This document shows, one piece after another, positions 1 through 11,532 of a DNA stretch of 64,000 bases (positions within the stretch are counted from its first letter, which is position 1; each line of letters starts with the position of its first letter). The translations under genes were made by a program, and so were the position numbers. Below the pieces are notes generated by a model. The model saw nothing but the letters and a program-made list of their open reading frames with translations, ran no database searches and was not told the DNA's origin. The stretch is from assembly GCA_030549335.1 (NCBI GenBank), contig CM060198.1, positions 48,697,353 through 48,761,352 of the forward strand, read 5' to 3'. This DNA comes from Pontederia crassipes. Lineage: Eukaryota; Streptophyta; Magnoliopsida; Commelinales; Pontederiaceae.

Positions 1-15
1 CTTTATCAATTTCTT

Positions 16-3000
16 ATGGGCCTAAATGAAACTTGTACACAAATCAGAAGTCAGATACTTCTTATGTCACCACTGCCAGCTGTGAAACAAGCATACTCCA
101 TGCTAATACAGGAAGAAAGTCAGCGAAATATAGCCTCTGGAATCTCTCTGGAGACTCCTCCTGATACAGCAGCACTTATAACTTCAGGAGGACAAAATCA
201 CAAATCCTCAATACAGAATTCAAAGCCTAAAAGAAATTGGAATCTACTGTGTAATCACTGCCATAATAAAGGGCATGAAAGGAAAACTTGCTACAAGTTA
301 ATCAGATATCCAGCTGATTACAAATTCAAGAAGAGATCTATGAAGCAAGGAGATGCAGTAGCCAACAATGCTGTTAATACTGATTTTTCAGAAACCAGTT
401 CTTCTACTGTGCCAGCACAAACCTTTAATAAGGAGCAGTATGAACAAATTCTGAAATTCATTAACAAAGAATCTATGGAAGAAGGAAAGGTCAAACTGGC
501 AGGTATATCATCAGTTATGAATGTTGTAGATAATGGACCTGAATGGATTTTGGATACAGGTGCTACAAATCATGTATCCTCTTTTAAAACTTGGCTGAAT
601 AACTTGGTTGAGAACAAATCAGGTAGAGCAGTTAGATTACCTGATGGAAAACTTTCTAAATTGTCATGTACAGGACGTTATAAGATAACACCAGAGCAAC
701 AGTTAAATGAAGTTTTATATATGCCTGAGTTTAAATTCAATCTCATGTCTATTTCCAAGTTAACCAAAGAATTGAAATGTTTGGTGAAATTTTTCCCTCA
801 TTTTTGTCTTCTACAGGATCTCTTCAATGGGAAGATGATGGGGATTGATAAAGAGAAATGAGGCTTATATTTCCTTTTGCCGCATGGAGTGACTTGCAAA
901 CTCTTGGACTTTCAGAAAACTTCTTCCATTTCTTCTTTTTTACCTCATCATCCTCTTATGTTACAGTCTTCTTCTGTAACTGACTCTTCAATTTCTAGTG
1001 TACTTTGGCATCGAAGGCTTGGTCATGTATCATTTGATAAACTGAAACAGTTCCCTTTGATACGAGATTCAATTGAAAATTCTTCTCCTTCTAATGTTTT
1101 TTGTCCTCTTTGTCCATTGGCAAAGCAAACAAGACTTTCCTTTTAAGTAGCAACAGAACAAAAAAGGCTTTTGCCTTGCTGCACATGGATCTTTGGGGAC
1201 CATATAATCATTCAACTCATGACAATAAGAGATTTTTTTCTAATGATAGTGGATGATTATACTAGGTATACTTGGATATTTCTTTTAAAGCTCAAGAGTG
1301 ATACCTTTTGTAATATTCAGCAGTTTTCAGCCTATGTCAAAACACAATTTTCAACAGCTGTTCAAGTTATCAGAACAGACAATTCTCAGCAATGCAATGA
1401 TCTGTTATCTTCTTTAGGGACAATTCATGAGAGTAGTTGTGTTGATACCCCTAAGCAGAATGGAATTGCTGAGAGAAAGCACAAGCATTTCTTAGAAGTA
1501 GCCAGAGCCTTAAAAATCCAATCCTCCTTACCAAATCCTTATTGGGGAGAGTGTGTACAAACTGCAACCTATTTGATTAATAGGCTACCAATACCTTTGC
1601 TACAAGGAAAAACTCCATATGAGCTTTTATTTCAGAAGTTTCCTATGTATAATCATCGAAGAACTATCGGTCATCTGGTTTATGCTTCAGTAACAAAGAT
1701 ACATGATAAATTTGCAGCAAGGTCCATTCATTCAGTTCAGTTGGGTTACTCTCCTACTCAAAAGGGATATAAACTATTAAATTTTTCATCTCGAAAGATA
1801 TTTGTGAATAGAGACAATATCTTCCATGAACACATATTCCCTTTCAAAAATGACGTGAATCAACATTTTAATCTGTTTCCTCAGATTAGTCCATCCAATC
1901 CTATAGATTTTCCCAGTCCTATTGATTCTCCTTCGTCTGGTTCTTCTAATGATAATCAATAGAAAAATTCTTTTCCAGAGTTAGATGCATTAATGCCTGA
2001 AAATGCACCAGATTTTTGAGTCAGATCAAAATAATGATAATCTTTGTCATTATTCACCATATAATGTTCCAATTGATGCCCCTGTATGTAGTTAATTGCC
2101 TTTACCTATTGGGCCTTTACCCTTGCCATCGATACCTTCTATACAGACAAGAGAACAAACTCGAAAGTCAAAAAGAGTAGCTAAGCTACCAATTTGGCAC
2201 AAGGATTATATTTTGCCGAACAAACTCCGCCTATATTTTATAGCCGGTCCCAAGCTCGGATAAAGGAGGAGGGTTGTGTTAGGCCCCGACAGTCAGCGTA
2301 AAATCCTGTCGAATCTTATGAACATGGATCAACGAATATTACTAATAGAGCGGAATGACGTCGTATGATCCATGTAGCCGACCCCATCTAGTGGGATAAG
2401 GCTTTGTTGTTGTTGTTGTTGTTGATTATATTTTGCCTGCTGTTGAATTTGCCAAATCAACATCCACTCAGTCAAGAGACCAGATCAAGTCCACTCCTTA
2501 TTCAATTGCAAATTATATTTCCTATGACCATCTTTCTCCAAGTTATCAGTGCTTGTTGAATACTATATCTGAGGTTAAAGAGCCAAAGAAGCTGTGAGAA
2601 ATACCAATTGGATTAATGCAATAAATGCTGAAATAAAGGCTTTAGAAGACAATGGAACTTGGAAGCTTGTTCAACTGCCTCAAGAAAAAAAGGCAATAGG
2701 ATGCAAGTGGATTTATAAGGTGAAATATTTATCTGATGGTTCTTTAGAAATATACAAAGCCAGGTTGGTGGCAAAGGGATATAGTCAATAGGAAGGAATA
2801 GATTATGTTGAGACATTTTTTCCGGTGGCAAAAATGACAACAGTAAGGATAGTCCTGGCATTAGCAGGTATGTATTCATAATCTTTATATCAAATGGATG
2901 TCAACAATGCCTTCTTGCAATGAGATTTATCTGAAGAAGTATATATGGAAGTGCCTCCTGGGTTCTGTAATTCTAATAATGAAGGAATGGTCTGCAAGCT

Positions 3001-4060
3001 AATAAAGTCACTTTATGATCTAAAACAGGCCAATAGACAATGGAATTTTAAGCTGACTTCTAGACTAAAGAATAATGGATACTTCTATTAGTTTATGTAG
3101 ATGATTATTCATTATTCACAAAAAGGGTTTTTGGCAAAATTATTATTCTATTAGTTTATGTAGATGATATTCTTATCACAGGAAATGATAAGGGTCTGGT
3201 TGAAGAATTAAAGACAGTACTGAAAACCAATTTCAATATAAAAGATTTGGGAGACATGAAATATTTTCTTGGCATAGAAATAGCCAAAAACAAAGATGGA
3301 ATAGTCCTTAATAAAAAAAGTATGTCTTAGAGCTTATTTCAAAAGCAGGACTTGGATCAAAACCTTTCCAAACCCCATTAGAGAAAAATTTTAAATTCAC
3401 TACTAAAGAATATGATGACTCGTTTCAACTAAATTCAGATGGCAAGCTTTTAGAATATCCAACAAGCTATCAAAGGCTAGTTGGGAAATTACTCTACTTC
3501 ACAATGACAAGACCAGATATTATTTTTGCTGTTCAAACATTAAGCCAGTTTATGCACAATTCTAAAATCTCTCATGGATGCAGCTATGAGAGTGGTAAGA
3601 TACATCAAAGATAAGCCAGGTTTAGGAATTTTTTTCTCTTCAAGGGCAAATAGTCAATGGACAGCCTATTGTGACTCATATTGGACTTCATGTTGATTAC
3701 GCGAAGATCAGTGACAGGATACTGTATCAAATTGGGTGGCAGGTGACAATTTGGTCTCGTGGAAGGCAAAAAAACAAGACACTGTATCTAGATCTTCGAC
3801 TCAAGCAGAGTACTTAAGTATGACTTCAACCACTGCAGAAATTGTATGGATTGAAGCAGTATTAGGAGATTTCGGGATAGTAATTCTTGAGCCACGAAAG
3901 TTATTCTGCAATAATAATGCTTCAATACAAATTGCTTCAAATCCTATGTTTCATGAGAGGACTAAGCATATAGAGATAGACTGTGATTTTGTAAAGATTG
4001 CCAAGAAGACACTACATGCATCCAGCATCCTACATTCCTTCTTGCAGATATTATGACAAA
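16..4060 (+). pseudogene. Copia gag-pol polyprotein remnant
   Basis: The open stretch 16-861 holds a CCHC knuckle (C-N-H-C...G-H-E...C) near 250-291 and the protease motif WILDTGATNH near 544-573. The stretch 877-1146 has the GAG-pre-integrase signature HRRLGH. The stretch 1171-1962 is the integrase core: VDDYTRY supplies the first Asp, RTDNS the second, and NGIAERKH the Glu. From 2594 the RT shows GTWKLV, KWIYKVK and ARLVAKGYSQ. YVDDILITGND is near 3157-3189. RNase H follows at 3736-4056 with SRSSTQAEY. In-frame stops (after GYSQ, after FLQ) and shifts between segments show it is no longer translated whole. A copied piece of the YVDD region at 3083-3107 also corrupts RT. Confidence 0.88.
2218..2423 (+). 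mobile_element. SINE (Au-like 3' end), copy 1, nested in Copia
   Basis: This 206-bp insertion ends in GTGGGATAAGGCTTTG followed by (TTG)n, the tail style of the plant Au SINE family. It is flanked by perfect 14-bp target duplications GATTATATTTTGCC at 2204-2217 and 2424-2437. Removing it restores the Copia segment reading KDYILP. Two more copies of the family occur near 31990 and 38964. Family assignment by the 3' end comes from memory of the consensus, while the insertion itself is read directly. Confidence 0.85.
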
Positions 4061-4142
4061 AGGATTAGGAAGAGTACAACATGATAAGTTGGTGCGTAAG
4101 CTTGGAATGCTGGATATTCAGAGTGTCAACTTGAAGGGGGAA

Positions 4143-4523
4143 TGTTGAGTTGTCAAGTTGACACTGTAATAAACATGTACATGTAGTGTTAAACCTGCAC
4201 GAGATAATTGCAGTGGCAAACTTGTAATTACGGATTCGTTAAATCAGCTATACTCCTATTGACTTATTGTAAAAGGTATAAAGCCTTGCTTCAGAAGTGA
4301 AACAATGAAGCGGAAAAATAACATTCGATCTTTTCTTCAAAAAGCCTTTCCATCTGAAATCTTCCTTCAATTGTATTCATTGTCTATGTTGCTGCATATT
4401 CTGGATCATCAAGGAGCTTGCAGGGATAGTTCTTATCAAACATTGGAAGCTGCTGGCAATCAAGTAATAATCAAAAGCAATAGGAAAAAGCAGAGGAACA
4501 ATCATTCGTCAGCAGCTTCAACG
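4143..4523 (+). repeat. 3' LTR of the Copia element
   Basis: It starts TGTTGAGTTGTC directly after a purine-rich tract and contains a TATA-like GGTATAAAG near 4274. The right end is inferred at TTCAACG, a one-base decay of the expected TTCAACA that mirrors the TGTTGA start. The 5' LTR needed to confirm the end is outside the window. Confidence 0.6.
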
Positions 4524-4559
4524 GAACTAAACTTTGGATGATGAGAGGTCCATACTCAC

Positions 4560-4888
4560 TTGACTTTTACTCCTCCGTCGAAGTTGTACCTAGTGACGTT
4601 CTTGTTCACCCACTTCCTCGCGGCATCTGCCTCGTTCATGATCCCAAGCATGTTGTTCGGAATTGCCACCATCACCTCTATGTCTGTACCGGCCAGAGCG
4701 CTCATGGTGATGGGGTCGGCGTCGAAGAGCTTGACCTTCTTGATTCCGTTGTCCTTCAATAACTGGACCACGACCTTCGGTGGTAATTGGTGCGTCGCCT
4801 GCGTGCCCCAGTTGACTCCGAGACCCTCGGCCGAAGAGGAGCATAGAGCAGCAAGGGAAAGCCATATGATCACTCTGCAAGCCGCCAT
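4560..4888 (-). CDS. Glucan endo-1,3-beta-glucosidase-like (GH17), exon 1
   Basis: The exon encodes about 109 residues: a hydrophobic secretion signal (MAACRVIIWLSLAALCSSSAEG), then the GH17 amino-terminal signature GVNWGTQATHQLPP, DNGIKKVKLFDAD, IEVMVAIPN and AARKWVNKNV. In the family the next residues are YVAVGNEP; here the exon ends at a good donor (AA|GTGAGTAT) in phase 2, so the catalytic part must lie beyond the intron, outside the window to the left. Family members hydrolyse beta-1,3-glucan (callose) in the wall, often as GPI-anchored proteins. A Copia element sits about 36 bp into the intron. The gene may still be spliced, or it may be a broken remnant; the window cannot tell. ATG at 4888 is chosen because it begins the signal peptide. 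Confidence 0.78.
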
Positions 4889-4968
4889 TTTCTCCAGCCA
4901 ATTCTATCAAAACAGAGAAAAAAAAGGAGCTTCTTTTTTCCACTAGGAACAAATGAAAAATATGGAAG

Positions 4969-4975
4969 TTTTATA
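4969..4975 (-). promoter_or_regulatory. Candidate TATA box of the GH17 gene
   Basis: Minus-strand TATAAAA lies about 80 bp before the chosen ATG at 4888, a normal plant spacing for a short 5' UTR. Based on motif and position only. Confidence 0.4.
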
Positions 4976-6398
4976 TTCAAAACAAACGTTTTTAAAGCTA
5001 TGTGCAGTCGTGCTGATTTGGATTCAACGGAATTAGGTGGATTTGCTGCTGTGGATAGAAGAGAACAGAAGATGCTACAATAATTAATGTGCACAAGTCC
5101 ATCATCAGGACAGTGACAGGAACTGGAGGACAAAAGCAGGATGATAAGAACCACTACGAGAACCACACAGAATCAGTAAAAGATTGAAGCTGCCCAACTG
5201 TTTCAACTGGGTGGAGGCCTGATTTCGATCGAAAGTTAAAACCCGAGGTGACGTGGTTCTCACTTATCGGTTTCGTGACGTTCCGTTTCTGCTTTCCGAT
5301 TTGATGAAACTGAGGTGGAACCAAACAATACAGCAATCATTCATTTTCTTTCTTTAGAACTCTTTTTTTTACGTGACTTTTTTTCCAAATCTTATTTTCT
5401 CTCGTCAGACAAAATAATTTATTTATTAAATATAATATTTTATTATAATTTAATTTAATGTTATTTATTATTTATCATTTCAGGCAAAAAGATTTTATAT
5501 TTTGTTAAATATAATTTATTATAAATATTATTTTCTGTATTTAAATGATATATTATTTTAAAATAGAAAATTATAATTTATACTTTATATCTATAATTTA
5601 TTAATTTATTCAAATATTCACTAAAATTAATTTATCACATCAATTTTTTTAACTTAATCCATTCCATTGCTTTCAACTCAAAGACAACAACTATTGTTCC
5701 AATTGCCAAATGCTACTTGGTGAAAAATTTAAACTCCCACCATGATATTGCCTCAAAAAGAAGAAAATCAGGTATTTACCACCACAAAAGCTTCAAACTT
5801 TACACAAGAAAAAAAGAAAAAATTTTGAACTATGAAAAAAAAACTTTTCATGCTATTACCTTACACAATTTCTCTTTCACTCAGGAACTCCGAATTTTCA
5901 TTATTTTGACATTGAAAAAGTTTCCATTTCTTCTCCAATTACATGAAAATTGGAATCTCTATAAATAGAACCTTTGTACCACTTAGGGAGGGGATGCTAG
6001 GGCCTGCTACATGTGCTTTGAAGATAAAAATATGTGAGCATCTTGAAGAACAACCGAGAAGATTTCTATGTGGTGATCACGGGCGAGGCTCGTGATCGTT
6101 TGTTCCAAAGAATACTTCCAATTTTATTTTATGTTGGGATGAATTAATTCATTCTTACAAAGTTTTTTTTGTTAGTTTTGTTGTTAAGTTAAAACTTGTG
6201 AACCTTTCGTAGTGCTTGATTATAATTTGTTAATGATTATCGTGTTTAAGACTTTTAATTAGCTTTATTTGTAACTAGGCAGTGTAGTCAATCTAATAAT
6301 TCAATATTTTCTTTAAGTAATTCATATCGTAATCTAATAGAGCCAGATGGAGTATATTGTGTGGTCTTCCAAGTTAACTTGGGTGAGCGATTTGATAG
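4976..6398. other. AT-rich intergenic region
   Basis: No supportable gene. 5340-5700 is strongly AT-rich low-complexity sequence. At about 5960 there is a TATA-like CTCTATAAATAG followed by a short hairpin (GATCACG...CGTGATC, 6077-6099), which may be the edge of an old solo LTR, but no second copy or clear terminus is visible. Confidence 0.4.
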
Positions 6399-6786
6399 TG
6401 TTAGGATTTCTGCACGAGAGAAATTATGCACCACGAGAAAATCCGAGAAATTTAAGACGACGCAGAATTGTATTAGATTGAAAAAATAGAAGAAGATTAT
6501 AAGATCAGATTGATTTCTCTTTAGACCTCTAGGGAGTTTATATAGGCACTCCCTTTAACAGATAATAGGAATTAGAAACCAATTGGGTCTCTATATTAAT
6601 CTCAAAAATAGGACACCTACCTAGTAATAAGAAAACAAATCAATTCCTTAACAATCTCATGATAAGAAAATATACAAAATATGTCAGACAGATTTCCTTT
6701 TACTTCTTTGGATCCAAATACATTTCCAGTTAAAGTAGGATTCAAGGCATTATTTAATAAATTTTCACCTTGAATTGAATCCTACA
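6399..6786 (-). repeat. 3' LTR of the Tnt1-like element
   Basis: Plus-strand ends are TGTTAGGATTT (6399) and AATCCTACA (6786), so the LTR starts TGTAGGATT and ends AATCCTAACA in element direction, with the TG...CA ends typical of LTRs. The junction to coding remnants follows immediately. No partner LTR is in the window to verify it. Confidence 0.6.
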
Positions 6787-6795
6787 ATCAGATAT

Positions 6796-8767
6796 CTAAT
6801 ACTCTCTGCCGCCGTCAATCATGTTTTGATTTTGCACATGCGATAGCATCCTTGTAGCTTGATTTGGCGATTCCACCTCTTCAACTACTTGGAATGCATA
6901 TGCAACCATGTCCTCAAAGCCATAACGCTTAAGAAGACCTACTTGCCTACGAGCACGTCCTGCAGCTAGACTTGTCGTTGCTTCTTCTGCTTGCTCCTCA
7001 GACTCTGATTGTTCAACCTGATGAGATTCTTCTAGCCCATTCTGAATTGGAGTTAATCCAAACTCCATATGTTTGTTGACACCATCCTCTGCTGAGTCAA
7101 CAACATTTGATTTCTGCTTGAGCATAGACATCTCATCAAAAGATACGTTTCTGCTATGAATAACCTTGTGCTCTGAAGGAGACCAAATTCTGAAGCCTTT
7201 TACACATGCACCATATCCTACAAAGACTCCTTTTTGGCCCTTAGTTTCAGCTTTCCTTCGCTGACGTGATAATATATTGGACAGCCAAACACTTTCATAT
7301 TAGTATAATCAGCAGGATTACCTGACCATACCTCAATAAGAGTCTTTAGATCGATCGCAATTGTAGGACTCCGATTGACAAGATAGCATGCTGTGCTAAC
7401 AGCCTCAGTCCAGAATGACTTATTCAGACCAGAATTAGAGAGCATGCACCGTGCCCTCTCAAGAAGAGTTCTGTTCATGCGTTCTACTACACCATTCTAC
7501 TGCGTGTATCTCTGACGGTGCGATGTCTCGCAATGCCTTCATCCTTACAGAACTGATCGAATTCAGACAAACAAAATTCTAAATCGTTAGCTATACGAAA
7601 GCGTTTCACCTTTCTCGATGTCTGATTCTCCACTAGAATCTTCCATTATTTGAAAGCTTCGAATGCCTCGCTCTTGTGCTTCATCATGAATACCCATGTC
7701 ATCCTTGAGTAATCATCTATCATAGATAGGAAATATCTGGAACCTCTTAAAAATGGAACACGAGAGGGGCCCCAACAGTCAGCGTTGATGTAATCGAGTG
7801 TTGCCTTCGTCTTGTGCACGGCTTTCCTGAATTGATGTCATTTTTGCTTGCCAAAGACGCAGTGTTCGCAAAATCTGATTTCAGATATCTTCTGACCATC
7901 CAGAAGATTGCGCCTGCTAAGGATATTTATCCCTTTCTGATTCATATGTCCAAGTCGCATGTACCACAACTTAGATGCTTCTTATTCTGATTTGGATGAA
8001 CTACCTACTGCAGTCACGCCAGAAATTACTGTGCCTTGTAATATGTACAAGGACTTTTGTCTGACACCTGTCATGACTTCAACATCACCCTTGGTGACCC
8101 TGAGAACACCTCCTGCAGCAGACATCCGACATCCTTTGGAGTCCAGAACTCCTAACGATATCATATTTTTCTTTAATTATAAAACATGACGGACCTCTGT
8201 CAATGTCCTCATCTGATTGTCATGACTTCATATCTGAATTGAGCGAAGAACTATTTTACAGGCTGCATCATTGTCTACGATGACGTTTTCACCATCAATC
8301 TTCTGATAAGTCGAGAACCACTTTTTGTAGGAACATCCTGAGTCGAGAATCCAACTCTCCTCCAAGCATCTCTGATAAGATATCATGAGAGCCAAATCGT
8401 CATCAGATTCGCTATTATGGTGAGCTACTGCAGCAACCGTGTCTTTCTTCTTCTTCTTAGGGCAGTTCTTCTTCAAGTGACCCGATTCTTTGCAATAGTT
8501 GCAGATGTCCTTCGGATTGATATTCTTCTTCTTCGACTTATCATTTTTAGGATTTGTCTTTTCTGTGATTGTTACCAACCCTGCGGCCTGAGTCTCCACA
8601 GCCTTATCAGACGCCCTATGACGAAGTTCACGAGTATGTAGACTCGATCTTACTTCTTTCAAATAAATTGTGTCTCTTCCGATGATAATAGATTGTACAA
8701 AATTTTCGTACTGCAGAGGAAAAGACACCAACAGAAGTAGGGCAGCATCTTCATCTTCAATCTTCAC
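6796..8767 (-). pseudogene. Tnt1-like gag-pol remnant
   Basis: The gag segment 8228-8767 carries the zinc knuckle CNYCKESGHLKKNC and, after it, WILDSGCS of the protease. The integrase C-terminal half at 7218-7478 reads MNRTLLERARCML, FWTEAVSTACYLVNRSP and KVFGCPIYYHV, all standard for Tnt1-type integrases. The segment 6796-7131 is the acidic spacer after integrase (EEQAEEATTS). Stops and shifts separate all pieces. The RT catalytic region is absent. Confidence 0.82.
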
Positions 8768-8930
8768 ATCTATATTTTATAATTCCATCAACAGAGTATT
8801 CATCTGATCAAGATGATCTTTCACAGAGGTACCTTCTTGCATGCGGAGAACAAACAAACGTTGCTTCAATAACAACTTGTTGATCAGAGACTTGGTTGTA
8901 CTGTCCATATTTCCATCGTTTGTCTATTTT

Positions 8931-9949
8931 GCATGGGACGGATGAGTGAAGAGGGAGCATGGCCCTGCCTCCTTATGGAGGTAGAACCAACATTAAGTCC
9001 TTAAACATTATATAAACTAGATTAACTCAATTGTGCTTCGTGCAATTTAAATATTTTTTTATTTTTTATTATAATATATAATATTTTTTAGCTACTATTT
9101 CTTGTAACATGCATTATACATTTTTTTAAAAAGTTGTAACATGCATTATACATATAAATATCTTACAATATGAATTAAGATAAATATTAATTAAGTTTAT
9201 ATTTTAAAATATTTAAGATGATTATAAAAAATATTATGTCTTTTATAATATTTTAATAAGTATTATTTTATATTTGTGTATGTGTGTTAGAAAAAAATAT
9301 ATTACAATTTTGCTATCAATAATTAATGATTATTTTATCTAAAATAATATCATATATTTATAAAAATAATATTGATTTTTTACATCCTACTCTATATAAT
9401 AATTAAAGATGTATGGTTAACATATGTGATACTTCAAATTAAAAAATAATTATGATTCTTCATATCCACAATAATGAAGTTAAGTAGATGTAAGATATGT
9501 GATTTTATAATTAAAAAATAATTATGATTCTTCACACTTAAGTAAAAGTTCTTAAGTTATCATAGTTTTGCATTAAATGAGTTTAATGAAATCAAGAAAT
9601 AATTCAAAAATAGGAGAAAAACGAAATTAGTCGAATAAGATCACCTCGATTAACTTTTTTATTTTAGAATATGAAAATTAAAATGGTGAAACAATGAATA
9701 TATTTTTCCATAATGATTATATGTTTAAACAGTATATTCATATTTCTCAAAGCAATTATTCATTTTCTTTTTTTAATATTACATAATAGTTTTTTATTTA
9801 TTTAAAAAACACATATATTATAATAGTGTGAAGCACAAGATAATGTGATTATCGTCCGCTCCTGCCTTCCGCCTGGACTCTGTGGTAGGAACCGTAACAA
9901 CGTCAGCCTGACGGACGTATTGCTCTCTGCCAGGCAATGCAAGCTCTTC
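8931..9949. other. AT-rich intergenic region with a short direct repeat
   Basis: No gene is supported. Two copies of a segment containing AAAAAATAATTATGATTCTTCA lie near 9439-9461 and 9514-9536. The region ends at the GC-rich pseudogene block that begins near 9840. Confidence 0.4.
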
Positions 9950-10545
9950 CCTATTGTCCGCCCTGTGGCTGAAGTACATCGCGATCCAGTGCCGAATCCG
10001 GGAACTTGCCACTGTCGGAGTTCGAGGAGAATGAGGCACCACAAGCGAGCCCGTGGTCGATGAGATCCCCATCGAGCATGGTCCATAGAGAAGAACACTG
10101 AAGTTGAAGGCCTGGATTGTGGCGTTCGTCGTCCTGACCGTGCCGTCTGTTGCTAAGACTCTTGCCGCATACGCGGCACTGCACACCCATCCGCTCACAC
10201 GTGACGTCCATGGCGCACGCATTGGCGTCGCTACCAAAGAGCTCGAGGGCGTGCTCCCGCAACCACTCTGTACCTCATCACATGGTCGGGGTGCGTATTG
10301 ACGCCGACCAGTTGATGGCGGAGCCGCCGACTGCAGTGGAACCTGCTAGGACGATCACGCCCATGTTGTCAGTGATAAGGACGCCTCGCCTCTGTTCTCG
10401 TGCACCTGGTCCAAGGAATGACCTTCGAGGAGGTCGAGGTTACCACAGACACAGTAATCGCCCGTCTCGAGGACGACCACCTTGTAGCCGGGCCGGACAG
10501 GCCACCGTCGAAGCCAAGGTTGGGGTTTGGGTTGTGCCGCCACTG
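9950..10545 (-). pseudogene. Fragment resembling long-chain fatty alcohol oxidase (GMC family)
   Basis: In three minus-strand frames, pieces match the FAD-dependent long-chain alcohol oxidase family: GYKVVVLETGDY, NLDLLEGHSLDQ and then, after frameshifts, NMGVIVLAGSTAVGGSAIN, REWLREHALELFGSD and AMDVTCERMGVQCR. In intact family members these lie in this order in the FAD-binding and flavoprotein part, which oxidises fatty alcohols to aldehydes at membranes. Here the N-terminal extension and the C-terminal GMC half are missing, and stops and shifts split the pieces. The part from about 9840 to 10100 has no recognisable homology. It follows the ABC-transporter remnant in the same direction without a visible gap. 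Confidence 0.6.
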
Positions 10546-10879
10546 GTCGAGGAAGGAGACGAAGTTGGCGCCGACTGTGTAGTAGTTATCCATGCCGAAC
10601 ATGCCGAGCTTTGACATACAGAGATGAGAGCTCTCGTACAAGTATTCGACAAGCCACTTCTCTCTCATGGGCAAGTGCAGCTTCTGCACCGGGGTGATGA
10701 GCTGGGCATGCAGGGATCAAAGGCCTGGTCGATGTCGTCGAGGCCGTGGGAGAGGTAGGAGCAGGGGAGGATGGTGACGCTGCCCAGGCGCTGGTGCTCG
10801 AAGAGGCGGAAGGCATTGACTGATGTGGTCAGTCTCAGAAGTCGGGGCCTTCTGCTGGCATGGGGCTTGTACGATGCGA
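10546..10879 (-). other. GC-rich junction segment of unknown origin
   Basis: This lies between the recognisable ABCB remnant and the oxidase remnant. It has several short open frames on the minus strand (one reads FLDQWRHNPNPN) but nothing I recognise. It may be more captured coding sequence. Confidence 0.35.
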
Positions 10880-11326
10880 GGAAGATGACATAGCCGGTGC
10901 CGACCAGGATCATGAACGAAGAGGGACTTGGCGGTGATGTACCCGCCAGCGATGAGCTTTCCTCTATACCAGAAGTCGAGGACCCGTGTGCATGTCATGA
11001 GGCTCTGCGATGACGCAAGGCCGACACCGACGTACAACGACTGCCTGATGCTCTGGCGTCGGGGCCCATCCCGTGCCATCTCGAACAGTTGCAGGATGCG
11101 GTCCTAGGAGGAGAAGGTCGTGATGGTGCGAGGGAGACGGCCTCGGCCGCGAGCTTGCTGCTCTCCGATTGCGACTTGATGGTCTTGACGGGCATCTTCT
11201 TGAGCAGCACACAATGGGCGTAGAAGCAGATGATGATGATGAGTTGCACCGCGATCGTGACGAGTGCCAGCCGCCATGCGATCATGAGACCCATGGTTCA
11301 TGCGATCGTCACGTACCTGGATGAAC
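10880..11326 (-). pseudogene. ABCB (MDR/P-glycoprotein, ABCB15-type) pseudogene, TMD2 3' part
   Basis: Frames read [25 protein letters not shown], then ESIRQ-like (RRQSIRQS), [34 protein letters not shown] and FMILVGTG. This matches the second transmembrane domain of plant ABCB11/15-type transporters in order. Several frameshifts occur, the stretch between DRM and TMGL is deleted, and the second nucleotide-binding domain is absent because the sequence switches to the unrelated oxidase block. It starts just after a plausible acceptor (TTCATCCAG); the upstream exon lies beyond the Copia element at 16185 onward. Confidence 0.82.
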
Positions 11327-11365
11327 ACAATTACATTAAAATTAAAGCAGATGGTCTATGAGTTC

Positions 11366-11525
11366 TGTCAACTTTCTAGTGATCGTCATGTTGATGTGAT
11401 ACTGGGGGAAGAACACAAAGTAGTGAAATCTTATTATCAGTCATTGTGTCACTGATTTCACTGATTTCGGAGCTAATTTGATTTTAACTCTGTTTCTCAT
11501 AACTTAACATATATGTAATTCAACA
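11366..11525 (-). repeat. 3' LTR of the complete Copia element
   Basis: It is near-identical to 16012-16179 and differs by a lost stretch after GTCATGTTG and by a 10-bp duplicated CACTGATTTC. Few substitutions suggest a fairly recent insertion. Confidence 0.95.
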
Positions 11526-11532
11526 CTCCCCC

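Larger units (their letters stand above)
1..4523 (+). mobile_element. Decayed Ty1/Copia LTR retrotransposon, 3' part (left end outside window)
   Basis: Domains run in Copia order on the plus strand: gag zinc knuckle, protease, GAG-pre-integrase, integrase, reverse transcriptase, RNase H. They are followed by a polypurine tract (about 4131-4142) and a 3' LTR starting TGTTGAG at 4143. The 5' LTR lies before base 1. A SINE at 2218-2423 interrupts the region between integrase and RT. Reading frames are broken by many stops and shifts, so the copy is dead. It lies just downstream of the splice donor of the GH17 exon at 4560-4888 (-), which places it in the first intron of that gene, opposite in direction. 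The far target-site duplication cannot be seen. Confidence 0.9.
6399..8930 (-). mobile_element. Truncated Tnt1-like Copia element
   Basis: On the minus strand, gag (8228-8767) is followed by integrase (7218-7478) and a remnant of the integrase-RT spacer (6796-7131), then a 3' LTR. Most RT and RNase H are missing and no 5' LTR is found to the right, where gag homology fades near 8930. The element is therefore internally deleted and truncated at its 5' side. Confidence 0.8.

Noticed and set aside
5960-6100. TATA-like motif and hairpin as a gene promoter
   Set aside because: No gene follows on the plus strand; more likely remains of an old LTR, which could not be delimited.
9818-10237. 139-codon minus-strand frame as an intact gene
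   Set aside because: It overlaps three other frames in a frameshifted oxidase-like remnant and has no complete domain.
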